From NCBI RefSeq assembly GCF_001641265.1, contig NW_020167520.1:1798001-1862000 (forward strand): DNA of 64,000 bases, in the 5' to 3' direction. This document shows positions 1 to 11,600 of the stretch, one piece after another; the first letter of the stretch is position 1, and each line of letters begins with the position of its first letter. The translations under genes and the position numbers were made by a program. The notes under the pieces were generated by a model. That model saw only the letters and a list, made by a program, of their open reading frames with translations, did not search any database and was not told the DNA's origin. The DNA is from Pseudogymnoascus destructans. Its lineage: Eukaryota > Ascomycota > Leotiomycetes > Thelebolales > Thelebolaceae.

Positions 1-3000
1 CGAGACCTCCATGCCTCGAATGTCCTGCTTGTAAGATCCCCTTTGGGAGTTGTAACGCCTAAGATCGCAGACGTAGGGTTTCAGCACCGCTTACACACCT
101 TGAAAAACGCGACGTCTCCCGGGAAACTCGAGCTTGCTAGATCGGTTTATTGGGTCCAACCAGAGAACGTCAACTCTGAGAGACCTCAGTACACCTACAA
201 GACGGATATATGGGACTTCGGTATTATCTTTTTGCAGATGATCTGGGGACTCGGTGTTTTGAGAGAATTTTCTGCGCCACAAAGAATTCCGGAAGAACAA
301 GTTGTTTCGAGGCCGTTAGAGGACATGATTCGTAAACTGTTCTCGCCTGACCCTAGGAAACGCCCCCGTGCCAGCGATCTCAAGATGTCAACATTCCTAA
401 CAACAACTGAGGGAACGGATGACGAAGTATCAATGCCGCTGCCCAAATCAGGATCATCCGTAGCCCTGACCTCGTTGTCGGCGAGGCGTGGTTCTAAGGT
501 AGATCACCGTCCCCTTCACTTCAGCAGATACCACGAAGACTTCATTCAAGAAGGAAGACTTGGAAAAGGCGGCTTTGGTGAGGTACTCAAAGCTCGCAAA
601 AAGCTTGACGGGCAGTTCTATGCTGTGAAGAAGATAACTCAGAAGTCTTCATCCAGTTTAGAAGAGATTATCAAGGAAGTTCAATTTCTATCTGCTCTTC
701 GCCATCCCTATATCGTCCAGTATCATAATTCCTGGACTGAAATCATTCCAGACACTGGAGATGCAGACGCTGACACAGAGCTTGACTCTTCAACTGCAGA
801 TGGAACAACAGGCCCCTCTCATGCAGACAATGGTTTGAGGATTGAGTTTGGAACGAGCACCGGAGGTCTTGATTTCATAAGCTCGTCCCGCTACATTGAA
901 TTTGATGACGACGATGACGCCGATACAGCCTCCGACGACGATGACGACAACGAGGAAGCAATTATAGACGATGAGGACGAATCATCTTCACTGAGTGTCC
1001 CAGCAATCCAGCATAGGAATAGGCGCCAACTGGCTCTAACCCGTACATGCTCCAACTCACGACCAGGTGGGATTACAGTTCTTTATATTCAGATGGAATA
1101 CTGTGAAGGCAAAACTCTTCGAGATGTAATCAAGCGAGGCTCACTTCTGGACAACGTCGATGAAATTTGGCGCCTCCTTCGGCAGCTACTTGAGGCTCTA
1201 AAGTACCTTCACGGCAACAATGTTGTACACCGCGATCTTAAACCCGAGAATGTGTTTATCGACGGGGCTTCGAATATCAGGCTGGGAGATTTTGGACTGG
1301 CTACATCAGGTCAATATACCATACCAGAGACGCTATCTTCTACCCAGGGCACTCATGATATGACGACCAATATCGGGACAGCTAGCTATGTAGCTCCTGA
1401 AGTAATGCTCGGCGCGGATTACACGAGTAAGGTCGATCTATACTCTCTCGGGATTATCTTATTCGAGATGTGCTATCATCCTATTGTTGGCATGGAGCGT
1501 GCTGAAGTGTTGAAAGAGCTCCGAAACCCAAAGACCATACTGCCTAGCGATTTCCAGGCCGACAAGAAGGGTCACTTTGGGGATATTATCCTCTCTCTTT
1601 TGAACCACGATCCTGAGGTGCGACCCAGCAGTTCTTCTCTACTTGACAGCGGAAAACTCCCAGTACAGATGGGCAGTGAAGCAATCCAGTTAGCATTGGC
1701 AAGTCTTCAGGATCCCAAGTCCCCGTACTATCCTAAGATGATGGCTGCTCTCTATTCTCGCCCAACCGATCAGGCGAAGGATCTGGCATGGGATATGAGC
1801 AACAAGAAGCCTCCTGCGCCTGCTGACAGCATTATGCGAACCCATGTTAAGGAGCAGCTCATCTCCGTTTTCAGACTTCACGGAGCTCTGGAGGTCCCGA
1901 GACCAATTATGTTCCCACGCTCGTCTTACTATGCGTCGGATGCTGTCCAGCTCCTTGAACCTGGTGGCACCTTGGTCCAGTTGCGATACGATCTAACCCT
2001 GCCTTTCGCCCGTTCCATCGCCAAGAACCCACCTAGAATGCAGAACTCATACGCCTTCGGAGACGTTTTTCGCGACAAGAGCGGGGGCCAGCCATTGTCT
2101 TTTGGAGAAGTCAATTTCGATATTGTATCCGACTCACTCGATCTGGCGCTTAAAGAGGCGGAAGTTATCAAGGTCCTAGATGAGATTATCGCCTCATTTC
2201 CTTGCATGGCCAATGTGCCAATGTGCTTTCAGCTCAATCACTCTGACATCCTGAACCTTATCTTCGATCACTGTGGAGTGGATGTTGATTGCCGATTAAG
2301 CGCAACAGAGACGTTGAGCAAACTTCACGTTTCCCAGTGGACATGGGCGAGAATCAAGACTGATCTCCGCTCCAACGGTCTTTCCGCAGCAAGCATCGAT
2401 GAGCTTTCATCGTTTGACTTCCGAGACTCGCCTGACAGAGTATTCCAGAAACTGAAGAGTCTCTTAGACGGCACTGAGGCCTTCAACAGAGCTTCTCCAG
2501 CTATCGCCCATCTCAAAGATGTCGTCAAGTATATACAGCGATTTGGTGTGACAAGCAAGATTTTCATTACCCCGTTGGGTAGCATTCGCGAGAGATTTTA
2601 CAAGGGTGGCATGCTTTTCTCCTGTCTTTATGATAGAGACAAAAAGGAAGTATTTGCAGCTGGCGGTCGCTATGACAGTCTAGTGCGTGAGTTCGTACCT
2701 AAGACGGGTCGGCAACCCGAGGTCTGCCATGCTGTAGGTTTCAATTTTGCCTGGGAGAATTTGGCTCAATCTATGTTCTCATACCACCAAAAATCTATCA
2801 GAAAACAGTCCAGGAAGCCTGCGATTGAATTGCGTGGTATCTGGACGGGTAAACGAGTAAGTCGAATTCCAGAGCATGTATATTACATTCCATACACAGA
2901 AGTACTAATCTCTTGGCTATAGTGTGACGTCTTAGTGAGCAGCTTTGATGGTCACGTATTACGCTCTGAGGGAGTCAGCCTCATGAATGAGCTGTGGCGC

Positions 3001-3645
3001 AACCAGATCAGCGCAGAACTTGCGGGTGATGCTCGGTCACCGGAAGATCTGATGTCGAAGTATAAGGACTATGATCACTTCTGGATTGTTACAATCAAGC
3101 AGGACTCCATGGTCAAAATCAAGACCATGGGACGAAAGGATGTCGAGGATGTGGACATGGCTGAGAGTCAAGTGGTCTCTTGGCTTCGGGGCCAAATACG
3201 CGATCGCGATCATCGCGAGGGGCAGAATCTCAACAAGATGGCCCGCCGCACCAGTAACAATGACGGTCCTGTTGCTCCTCATTTGAAGCAGCATGTTCAT
3301 ATCCTTACCACTGGGACGAAAGCTAAGAAGGCTGCCCTTAAAAACAGCATCCAAAACCAAGCCCAAGTAGCCGCTGCCAAGCTTGTGGAAGGGTTCCTGG
3401 AAGGCCAAGTTCTGGCTATCGAGACTACGGATGATGTTCTCTTCAAGATCAAAGAGACGCCTCTTTCAGATCCGGATAAGTGGAAGCAATTGGCCCAGAG
3501 TGTTGGACCCGCAGAGAAGCGATATATCCAGCAAATTGAGGACCATTTGAAAGGTCTTCTCGCGAATAGGAGGGGTGAGCGTCGGAATGCTTTCCTTTAC
3601 AATTCGCGCACATCAAGCATCATTTACTATGATGTTTCAATTTAG
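1..3645 (+). CDS. GCN2: eIF2-alpha kinase Gcn2, 3' part (5' end outside window)
   Basis: Gcn2 phosphorylates eIF2-alpha when uncharged tRNA accumulates during amino-acid starvation. The frame is open from base 1. It begins inside the pseudokinase domain (RDLHASNVLL, then IADVGF in place of DFG). The true kinase domain follows, with Gly-loop GKGGFGEV, the VAIK-type lysine in AVKK, HRDLKPEN, DFG and a TASYVAPE activation segment. As in Gcn2 generally, a long acidic insert (about 900-1000) splits the kinase lobes. The histidyl-tRNA synthetase-like domain starts near 1840 (LRYDLTLPFAR) and the C-terminal ribosome-binding/dimerisation region ends at 3645. One intron at 2857-2922 (GTAAGT, TACTAAT branch site, TAG) falls between codons, so exons are 1-2856 and 2923-3645. 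The domain order is diagnostic; only the upstream RWD part is missing, because of the window edge. Confidence 0.96.
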
Positions 3646-4135
3646 TCCACGAGGGCTGTGCTATAACTTCAGAATGCGTTTTCTATTTAAGAAAGAGGGA
3701 GGATGAATGAAATGAAATGATTGATGATGGTACCGAGAAATGACAAAAAAAAATGAGAAAGATCTTCTGATGGTCAAGACAGCGAGTTAAATGCGAGTCC
3801 AATCTGAGTTGAATGTGTGTCGGCCCAACCGGTTATAGCAATCTGGGCTTGATCATGAACTGGCTGGCTAGTTCGTTGACAGCTTAAGGTCCTGGATGGG
3901 CTGGCACATGCGATAAATGCGAGAGGCATATCTGTGAATAAACATGAATGATACGTCCCTTGTGTTCTAGATGTGATATCATGACAGTGCTGTGAGATTA
4001 ATTGATGCTAAACACAAGCCCATCTCTTGTCCTCTATAGTTAAATGCCATCGATGTGTCGTCGTCGTCCATATGCGGCAACTTCCAGAAGCGCGCTATAT
4101 CGGCACAGAAGCTCACAGGGATGTGGCTGTTTGTA
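3646..4135. other. intergenic, GCN2 3' flank
   Basis: This stretch of about 490 bp between the GCN2 stop and the left inverted repeat of the DNA transposon holds no open frame or RNA gene that I can recognise. An A-rich run near 3745 is compatible with 3' end formation. Confidence 0.5.
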
Positions 4136-4180
4136 AAGTCGTGGCGTAACCGGGAGAATGGCGTAAACGGGATAGTGGGG
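4136..4180 (+). repeat. left terminal inverted repeat of the Fot/pogo element
   Basis: It matches the reverse complement of 7238-7282 over 45 bases with one mismatch. It defines the left element boundary and would be the transposase binding and cleavage end. Confidence 0.85.
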
Positions 4181-4226
4181 AATATCGAGCATCAAGAGTA
4201 TCACCAAACCAATGTAAACCCCCAAC

Positions 4227-5784
4227 ATGGTGCGAAAGCGTAGTCAGAAAGCCGAAGAACTAGAAGTTTTATTGGCACAAGCTGTTGCTGGAGTTAAATC
4301 CGGATTATACAAATCTTCGTACGGTGCTGCAAAGGCTTTACACCTTCGGCCAGACACAGTCCTTCAACGCGTTAATGGGAAACTGTCACGGAGAGAAGCT
4401 CGACGACAACAACAACTGCTATCGCCAGCGCAAGAGCAGACACTTTTAAAGTGGATTAAGGTGCTAACAATTAGTGGATATGCTCCTAGTCACCGTATAT
4501 TGCGGGATATTGCTGACGAAATCCGTGTCAACCGATGCCGCGTTTTCGAACTGTCGCACCCTAACAGTCAACATGCCCAACACACGCATCACGAAGATAT
4601 TCCGAACTTTCCCCTTGGACAAGACTGGGTCCCACGGTTTATAAAACGACATCCGCATTTACAAATCCAACTAGGCAGACGGGTCGAAACACAAAGAATG
4701 AGTGGAGTTACAAAAGATGTGTTAACGGGGTGGTTTGACACGTACAAGGACCTTGTGGCGCGTCTAGGAATACAAGAACACAACGTGTATAACATGGATG
4801 AAACTGGATTTTCGATTGGCACTATGGAGTGTACTCGGATCATCGTTGATTCTACACTCCGTACATGTCACCAGGCACACCAAGGCCGGCAGGAATGGGT
4901 GTCTGTTGTTGAATGCATCTGTATGTATGGAACGACCATTAACCCTCTTATTATATTCAAGAGTCGGAACATCTTACAAAACTGGATCCCTCCTGAGGTT
5001 ATCGATAAATGGCACTTCTCTGCTAATACAAAGGGTTGGACAAGCAACTTACATGGCATCGAGTGGTTAAAACGCGTGTTTGAACCAGCAACGCATGCGA
5101 AAGTGACATCTAATGGAGCACAACAACAACGGTTACTCATATGTGATGGCCACGACAGTCATATAAGTGGCTTTATATCCCATTGTATCAAAATCGAATA
5201 TCTATCCTTGTCCTCCCACCGCACACTTCGCATGTGTTGAAACCACTCGATGTTGCAGTCTTCGGATCTGCATACATCAAAGCGAGAGCAATTGTGCTAT
5301 CTACTCATAATATTACATCTGCGTGGAGGGGTGCTGGTCTACAACCTTTCCAACCTCAACGGGTGATCCGGATGGTGACGCTCCAACAGACAGATGTGAC
5401 AGATGATCAACCAAAAACACCAACTGAGTACGATATTTTTGACACTGTCTTTCAGAACAGTAGTCCACCCGACTGTTCTACATTGCGCAAAGTGAACACT
5501 GTCTTGGTTGCGGCCTTAGAGAAGCGTACAGTCCTAAACACACCCACTACTCAATATATCTGTCGGTTGGCTGATGAGACTGAGCGACTTAATACACGCA
5601 ACTTTTTACACCAACGCGAGGCAGATAACCTACGATCAATAATACAAACACGAAAAGCACAGAGCAAAGGGAAACGCGCAATTTTAAAGGGCCAATTCCA
5701 CATAACTACAGAGGAATTACGCTCCCAAGTCATTGAGGCTGAGGAGGCCACCCAGAAAGTGACTACCAAAGGCAAGAGTACAGC
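4227..5784 (+). pseudogene. Fot/pogo DDE transposase, frameshifted, internally deleted and interrupted
   Basis: The reading frame starts at 4227 with a psq-type helix-turn-helix (about residues 5-50) and then a CENP-B-type DNA-binding segment (about 60-150). The DDE catalytic core shows NMDETGF near 4793 and CDGHDSH near 5144. Around 5190 the frame shifts from the first open frame into the one that begins near 5183 and continues with the conserved PPHTSHVLKPLDVAVFG block. After that block roughly 35 residues expected in the family are missing before SAWRGAGLQPF, so the third acidic catalytic region is damaged. A solo LTR enters at 5785. The last coding stretch continues beyond it, from about 7099 to a TAA near 7193. 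The protein cannot be functional as read. Confidence 0.85.
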
Positions 5785-7098
5785 TGTAAGGATACAGGGC
5801 ACCCAGCTCACAGTAATAGCATATGAGAGTGCGAGTCGGAGGCTAAACGGATGCTATCCTATAGGTCTACTACGAAGGATACAAAAAAGATGAAGAGAGG
5901 AATTCCCGTTGGGTCAATTGTCATACTGACATTCGTTGCACTCAGTTTGCTATCAAACTCAAGAGCAAACTTAGAAATCTCCTCCTCAAACCTACAAGTC
6001 ACCATACATATCTTGGCTTATCACACCAACAACAGAAGCAATACTACTCAACGATTGCTGCAAACTCTTCTACTACATCTGTTTATGCTACATACATCAC
6101 GGCATATCATTTGGACACTCATTGAACAAGTTATTAAGAAAATCTCCTCCTTAAGGGGGTGGGCCAATACTACCACATGGCATATCTCTACCAACTAGAG
6201 GCCTAGGAACATGAACGATAGCTCTAGAAGCTTCTACAACCCTCTATGATTCATTACACGTCATCGCTCCTTAGTTACCCACAAGATTGGTTAAGTTATG
6301 ACATAATTTGTCTATAGGTACTCTGACCTTGGACCTCCTTTTCACTTCCTATAGGCTAGGAACCCAAGAGATGGTTCTATGGGATTCTCTTACGTTCACT
6401 ACATGATTAGCAAGCTAGTTGTGGGTCGCACTTGATTTCTAATACATTTACCAAGCCTGGTTAGTCATGGAAAGTCATGGAAAATGAGAGAACTACACTC
6501 CTTTGGCATAAATAGGATTGCCCTTTCCTTAAGAAAGGGCAAGCAGGCAATACAGTAAATCGACTAGCACATACTTCTACGTCTTTTCCAAGCTTCCAAG
6601 CATTGATCTTGTTATTCTCTGTTTTTTGAAAAGTCAGTGAGGTGCTAACCTCTGACTTACCCCTGAGTTCTCAGACTCAACATTTGTTGCAACTTGTCTA
6701 AACCACTTCACCACATCATACACCTGATTGCTGCGTTGTGGAATAGTCTAAGCTACAACCCTTTGGCTCTGTTTCCTAAGACAGTGTGTTGTCTTAGTAA
6801 ATTCATCCCTTCCTTGGGTGGCTAGATTCTCATATCTGGTGCACCCACCATTACATCAATCTCCTTAAGTACCCGAAACAGGTCCGACTCGGCTAACCTG
6901 CCTTCACTCTCACCACGTGACTGTGACTTGTCCGACTCAGATACCTTCCGTCACTGAGGGAGAGGAACCCCCGTTGGGTCAATCTCCTTAAGTACCCGAA
7001 ACGGGTCTGACTCGGCTAACCTGCCTTTACTCTTATCACGTGACCGTAACCTGCCCGACTCAGATCCTTTCTGTCACTGAGGGACAGGCATCCTTACA
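5785..7098. mobile_element. solo LTR, TGTAAGG family (LTR2), with a nested gypsy LTR
   Basis: It begins TGTAAGGATAC, ends GCATCCTTACA and is flanked by a perfect 5-bp duplication ACAGC (5780-5784 and 7099-7103). This marks retroviral-type integration into the transposase gene. A gypsy LTR (5919-6855) sits inside it. Without that insert it is about 372 bp and contains a roughly 110-bp unit twice (about 6861-6960 and 6980-7090, both starting CTCCTTAAGTACCCGAAAC). A second copy in reverse orientation lies at 59436-59684. No coding region is attached, so the parent retrotransposon cannot be named. Confidence 0.85.
5919..6855 (+). mobile_element. solo LTR of the gypsy chromovirus family (LTR1), copy A
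   Basis: This 937-bp copy begins TGTCATACTGAC, ends CACCATTACA and is flanked by TCAAT at 5914-5918 and 6856-6860. It closely matches the LTRs of the full-length element at 7749-14473 but lies in the opposite orientation. It keeps the TATA-like ATAAATA, the 10-bp-arm palindrome and AAGCAGGCAA at the predicted transcript start. A solo LTR with intact target duplication indicates loss of the internal region by recombination between the two LTRs. Confidence 0.92.
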
Positions 7099-7237
7099 AC
7101 AGCGACAAATATCACTGTACCTGACCAAACTGAGAATGTCGAGGAGGATGAGAACCCAGAAGAAGTATATGACTGCATTATAGTTGAATACTAAAGTAAT
7201 AATACTCTACTTTTCGCTTTCTTCGTGGTCAGTCTTC

Positions 7238-7282
7238 CCCCACTATCCCGTTTACGCCATTCTCCCGGTTATGCCACGACTT
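7238..7282 (-). repeat. right terminal inverted repeat of the Fot/pogo element
   Basis: This is the partner of the repeat at 4136-4180. It follows the transposase stop region (about 7190) by about 45 bp. Confidence 0.85.
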
Positions 7283-7743
7283 ACGTTACAGAACGTAGGT
7301 GACCTGAGCATCCCCCCAACCTAGGCTGACCCACTCCACTTCCGGCAAAATCTCAGCTGACACCCATAAATAAATCTTCAACTTCCGACCTTCGACCTTC
7401 TGTCAACAACAGCACCAACTCCACCACGATGGGGCCCATCAAGCTTGACAATAATGTATGAATACATTACCAATGGATTGATAATTCTACTAACAACCAC
7501 AACCTATAAGGCCTACAAACTCCTTGCTGAACGCCTGACTGCCCCCTTCTCTGCCTACCAATTTCACAGCATGTAACCAAATCCGTCGAATGCTCCGGCT
7601 GTAACCCGCCTTCGACCTCCTCAGAGTCGTCATGCGCCTATCATTCTGTCGTCTCGGCCATTTACAAGATGCAAGGCAGTCAGCTAGGCTGACCTGCTGG
7701 TCCTCGGCGATAGGGCGCGTCGCCGTCGCCCTGTCCAGAGCAA
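7283..7743. other. intergenic between the DNA transposon and the chromovirus
   Basis: About 460 bp with no recognisable gene. The right part (7520-7748) has no long open frame on either strand that resembles a known family. Confidence 0.4.
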
Positions 7744-7748
7744 TTTCC

Positions 7749-8682
7749 TGTAATGGTGGGTGCACCAGATATGAGAATCTAGCCACCCAAGGAAGGGATG
7801 AATTTACTAAGACAACACACTGTCTTAGGAAACAGAGCCAAAGGTTGTAGCTTAGACTATTCCACAACGCAGCAATCAGGTGTATGATGTGGTGTAATGG
7901 TTTAGACAAGTTGCAACAAATGTTGAGTCTGAGAACTCAGGGGTAAGTCAGAGGTTAGCACCTCACTGACTTTTCAAAAACAGAGAATAACAAGATCAAT
8001 GCTTGGAAGCTTGGAAAAGACGTAGAAGTATGTGCTAGTCGATTTACTGTATTGTCTGCTTGCCCTTTCTTAAGGAAAGGGCAATCCTATTTATGCCAAA
8101 GGAGTGTAGTTCTCTTATTTTCCATGACTTTCCATGACTAATCAGCTTGGTAAATGTATTAGAAATCAAGTGCGACCCACAACTAGCTTGCTAATCATGT
8201 AGTGAACGTAAGAGAATCCCATAGAACCATCTCTTGGGTTCCTAGCCTATAGGAAGTGAAAAGGAGGTCCAAGGTCAGAGTACCTATAGACAAATTATGT
8301 CATAACTTAACCAATCTTGTGGGTAACTAAGGAGCGATGACGTGTAATGAATCATAGAGGGTTGTAGAAGCTTCTAGAGCTATCGTTCATGTTCCTAGGC
8401 CTCTAGTTGGTAGAGATATGCCATGTGGTAGTATTGGCCCACCCCCTTAAGGAGGAGATTTTCTTAATAACTTGTTCAATGAGTGTCCAAATGATATGCC
8501 GTGATGTATGTAGCATAAACAGATGTAGTAGAAGAGTTTGCAGCAATCGTTGAGTAGTATTGCTTCTGTTGTTGGTGTGATAAGCCAAGATATGTATGGT
8601 GACTTGTAGGTTTGAGGAGGAGATTTCTAAGTTTGCTCTTGAGTTTGATAGCAAACTGAGTGCAACGAATGTCAGTATGACA
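7749..8682 (-). repeat. 3' LTR of the chromovirus
   Basis: This 934-bp repeat on the plus strand starts TGTAATGGTGGG and ends GTCAGTATGACA. It equals the LTR at 13540-14473 except for T at 8055 where the other has C at 13846. That position lies inside the predicted primer segment. Confidence 0.95.
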
Positions 8683-8684
8683 TG

Positions 8685-8697
8685 ATCCCCCTTTTAA
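8685..8697 (-). promoter_or_regulatory. polypurine tract of the chromovirus
   Basis: On the minus strand the run AAAAGGGGGA lies 3-13 bases before the 3' LTR. This is the position and composition of the plus-strand DNA primer in LTR retrotransposons. It overlaps the end of the gag-pol frame, as in compact Tf1-like elements. Confidence 0.75.
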
Positions 8698-11600
8698 GGA
8701 CGTTTGTTGGCTGTCTGCTTGCCCTTTAGCCAGTTGGCTTTCTTAGAAAGAAATTCTAGAATGAGCTTAGATGCATTTTTTAGATTTCTCTTAGGCTCCC
8801 AAGTGTTGTCACTTGTAGGATAGCCTTTCCACTTAACGAGGAAGTAGTCCTGACCTCTAAGTGTCTTTTTGTCAAGGATAGACTCTACTTCATATTCTGG
8901 TTGATCCAAGATCAGAACAGGAGGTGGAGGAGACTGAAGTGGTCTTAAGGAACTTTCTTGTGCCTTAGACAAGAGAGATGCATGGAAGACATTATGGATA
9001 GTCCAAGTAGGTGGTAATGCAAGCTCGAAAGCATTCTTGCCAATAGTCCTTGTGATCTTAAAAGGTCCAAGTCTTTTAGTATCAAGTTTGTCTGAAGGTC
9101 TAGTAGTTGTGATATGTCTTCTAGACAAAAAGACTTGATCACCAACTTTGAATTGTGGTGCAACCACCCCCCTGTTAAAGGCCTGAGCCTGCTCGTCTTG
9201 TGCACGCTGTATTTGAACCTTGAGATAGTCCTGGAGGCCCTTAAGGTAGATGATTCTTTCAGTAGCAGAAGGGTTTTTGAAATTTTCAGGGCAATTCAGT
9301 TCTGCCACTTCAAACCTAGGGTGATAACCATAGTTTGCATAGAAAGGTGTCTCTTTTGTGGTGTTAGAGACTGTGTTGTTGTAAGCAAATTCTGCAAGAT
9401 GGAGAAGATCTGCCCAGTTGTCTTGAGCATAGTTTGTATAAATTCTTAGATATTGTTCAAGTACAGAGTTGACTCTCTCTGTCTGGCCATCTGTTTGAGG
9501 GTGATAAGCTGTAGAGAAGCGTTGTTCCATGTTTAAGAGTTTAGAGAACTCCTTAAAAAAGTTTGAAGTGAAAACTGCTCCCCTATCTGAGATCCAGTGT
9601 CCAGGAATTCCATGATATTTAAAGACCACCTTGAGGAATAGCCACGCAAGTTCAGAAGCTGTGATAGTCTCATTGCAAGGCTCAAAGTGTGCCATTTTTG
9701 TGAGCCTTTCTACCACCACAAGGATAGAGTCATAAGGGGTAGCACCCCCTTTTGGGATAGAAGGAGGCAACTTGACTATAAAGTCAATGGATATGGAGTC
9801 CCATGGGCGTTCTGGTATAGATAGAGGCTGCAAGAGGCCATAGGGCTTTTGCCGTGTAGGTTTGTTCAAGTTGCAAGTAGTGCAAGAAGATATATAGTCT
9901 TGAAGAGTAGTCCTTAGACTAGGCCAGTAGAACTTTCTTGTTAGAAGTTCATAAGTTTTTGCAAAGCCAAAGTGCCCTGCAGCTGGAGCATCATGGAACT
10001 GCTGTAGGAGGTGTAGCTGTAATCGTTTATCCCTTGGGACATAGATATAGTTCTTGAATAAGAGAAGTCCATGCTGATTTTTTGAGAAATTCTGTAGTCC
10101 AACTTTCTCAAGAGAGGAACCTTTCTTCTGGAGGTATTCCAAAGTTCTTTTCGCAAAGGGATCATGGTTGTAAGCATCTTTGAATGCTTTAAGAAGTGTT
10201 GCTGAGGGTGTATAGTCTTTAAAGGTCTCTGGTTCCTGAGAAGAGGTAATGGGGGCAACTTGGTCTTGAGGGGATAAGTTTACCCCTAAGTCCTCTGTAG
10301 TACTAGGGTTGCTTAAAGATGCTGCTATAAGCTTTGCTGAGTCTAGCAGAGCCTTTGTATTGCTAGTTTTAGCAGAATCTTGGTAGTCATGTCTTCTTGA
10401 GAGGAGATCTGCTCTTTGATTCTTGGCCCCTGAGACATGTTTTATAACAAAGTCAAAACCTCCTAGTTGTTCAGACCACCTTGCTTGTCGTCGATTGAGC
10501 TGTTTAGTGGTTGTAAAGGTCAAGAGATTTGAATGGTCACTGTAAATAGTGATAGGATAGTTTGCCCCTTCAAGGTAGCATCTCCAATGCTTTAGAGAAC
10601 ATACTATGGCAAGCAGTTCCTTGTCTGTAATGGGATAGTTTTGTTCAGCTGCTGATAGCTTTCTTGAGTAAAATGCCACAGGCTGTAGCTCTTCTTGTTT
10701 GTCTTTTGGAGCTTGGTATAAGATTCCAGAAATGGCAAAATCTGAGGCATCTGTCTCAAGAGTGGCAGGTTTCAAGGGGTTAAAGTGTAGTAACATTTTC
10801 CCTTCTTTAAATTCTCCTTTAAGAGCATCGAAAGCATCTTGCTGTGTCTTATCCCAGTGATACAAAGTGTCCTTGTGAAGTAATTGAGTAAGGGGTAAAG
10901 CCAAGGATGTATATCTTGGTATAAACCTCCTGTAATAGTTGGCAAACCCAAGGAAAGACTGAACCTCTTTAATGCTGGAAGGAATAGGCCACGTTTGTAC
11001 TGCTTTTGTCTTTTCAGGGTCCATCTGAATGCCTTCTGTTGAAATTCTATGTCCTAAGAAATCAACTTGAGACATATGGAAAAGACATTTCTCAAGTTTG
11101 CAAAAGAGTTGTGCTTGAGATAGCTTCTCTAAGACTTGTCTAACATGTAGAACATGCTCTTGAGTGTCTAAAGAGTATATAAGAATGTCGTCTAAGTAGA
11201 CAACAACAAAGATATCCAAGTAAGGTCTTAGAATATCATTCATGAGAGCTTGGAAAGAAGCAGGTGCATTGGCAAGCCCAAAAGGCATTACCTGGTATTC
11301 AAAATGACCATAGCGTGTTCTGAATGCTGTCTTCCACTCATCACCTTCCTTGATGCGTATCAGGTTATAAGCTCCCCTGAGATCTAACTTGGTAAAGATC
11401 CTTGCTGAAGAGAGCCTATCTATGAGCTCAGGGATAAGGGGTAAAGCATATCTGTTTTTAACAGTGACTGCATTAAGGCCCCTATAATCAACACAGAGAC
11501 GCAAGGAGCCATCTTTCTTCTTGACAAAGAGAATGGGAGCTCCTGCTGGTGAGGAAGAAGTTCTGATAAAGCCAGAACTAAGGTTCTCATCTAGGTATTC

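Larger units (their letters stand above)
4136..7282 (+). mobile_element. Fot/pogo-like DNA transposon with nested LTR insertions
   Basis: The element is bounded by about 45-bp terminal inverted repeats at 4136-4180 and 7238-7282 that begin AAGTCGTGGC and differ at one base (GCGTAACC against GCATAACC). It carries a decayed DDE transposase. Without the two nested solo LTRs the element would be about 1.8 kb, the usual size for Fot1/pogo elements. The expected TA target duplication cannot be read cleanly: TA precedes the left end, and the right flank reads TTACG. It lies just downstream of GCN2. Confidence 0.85.
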
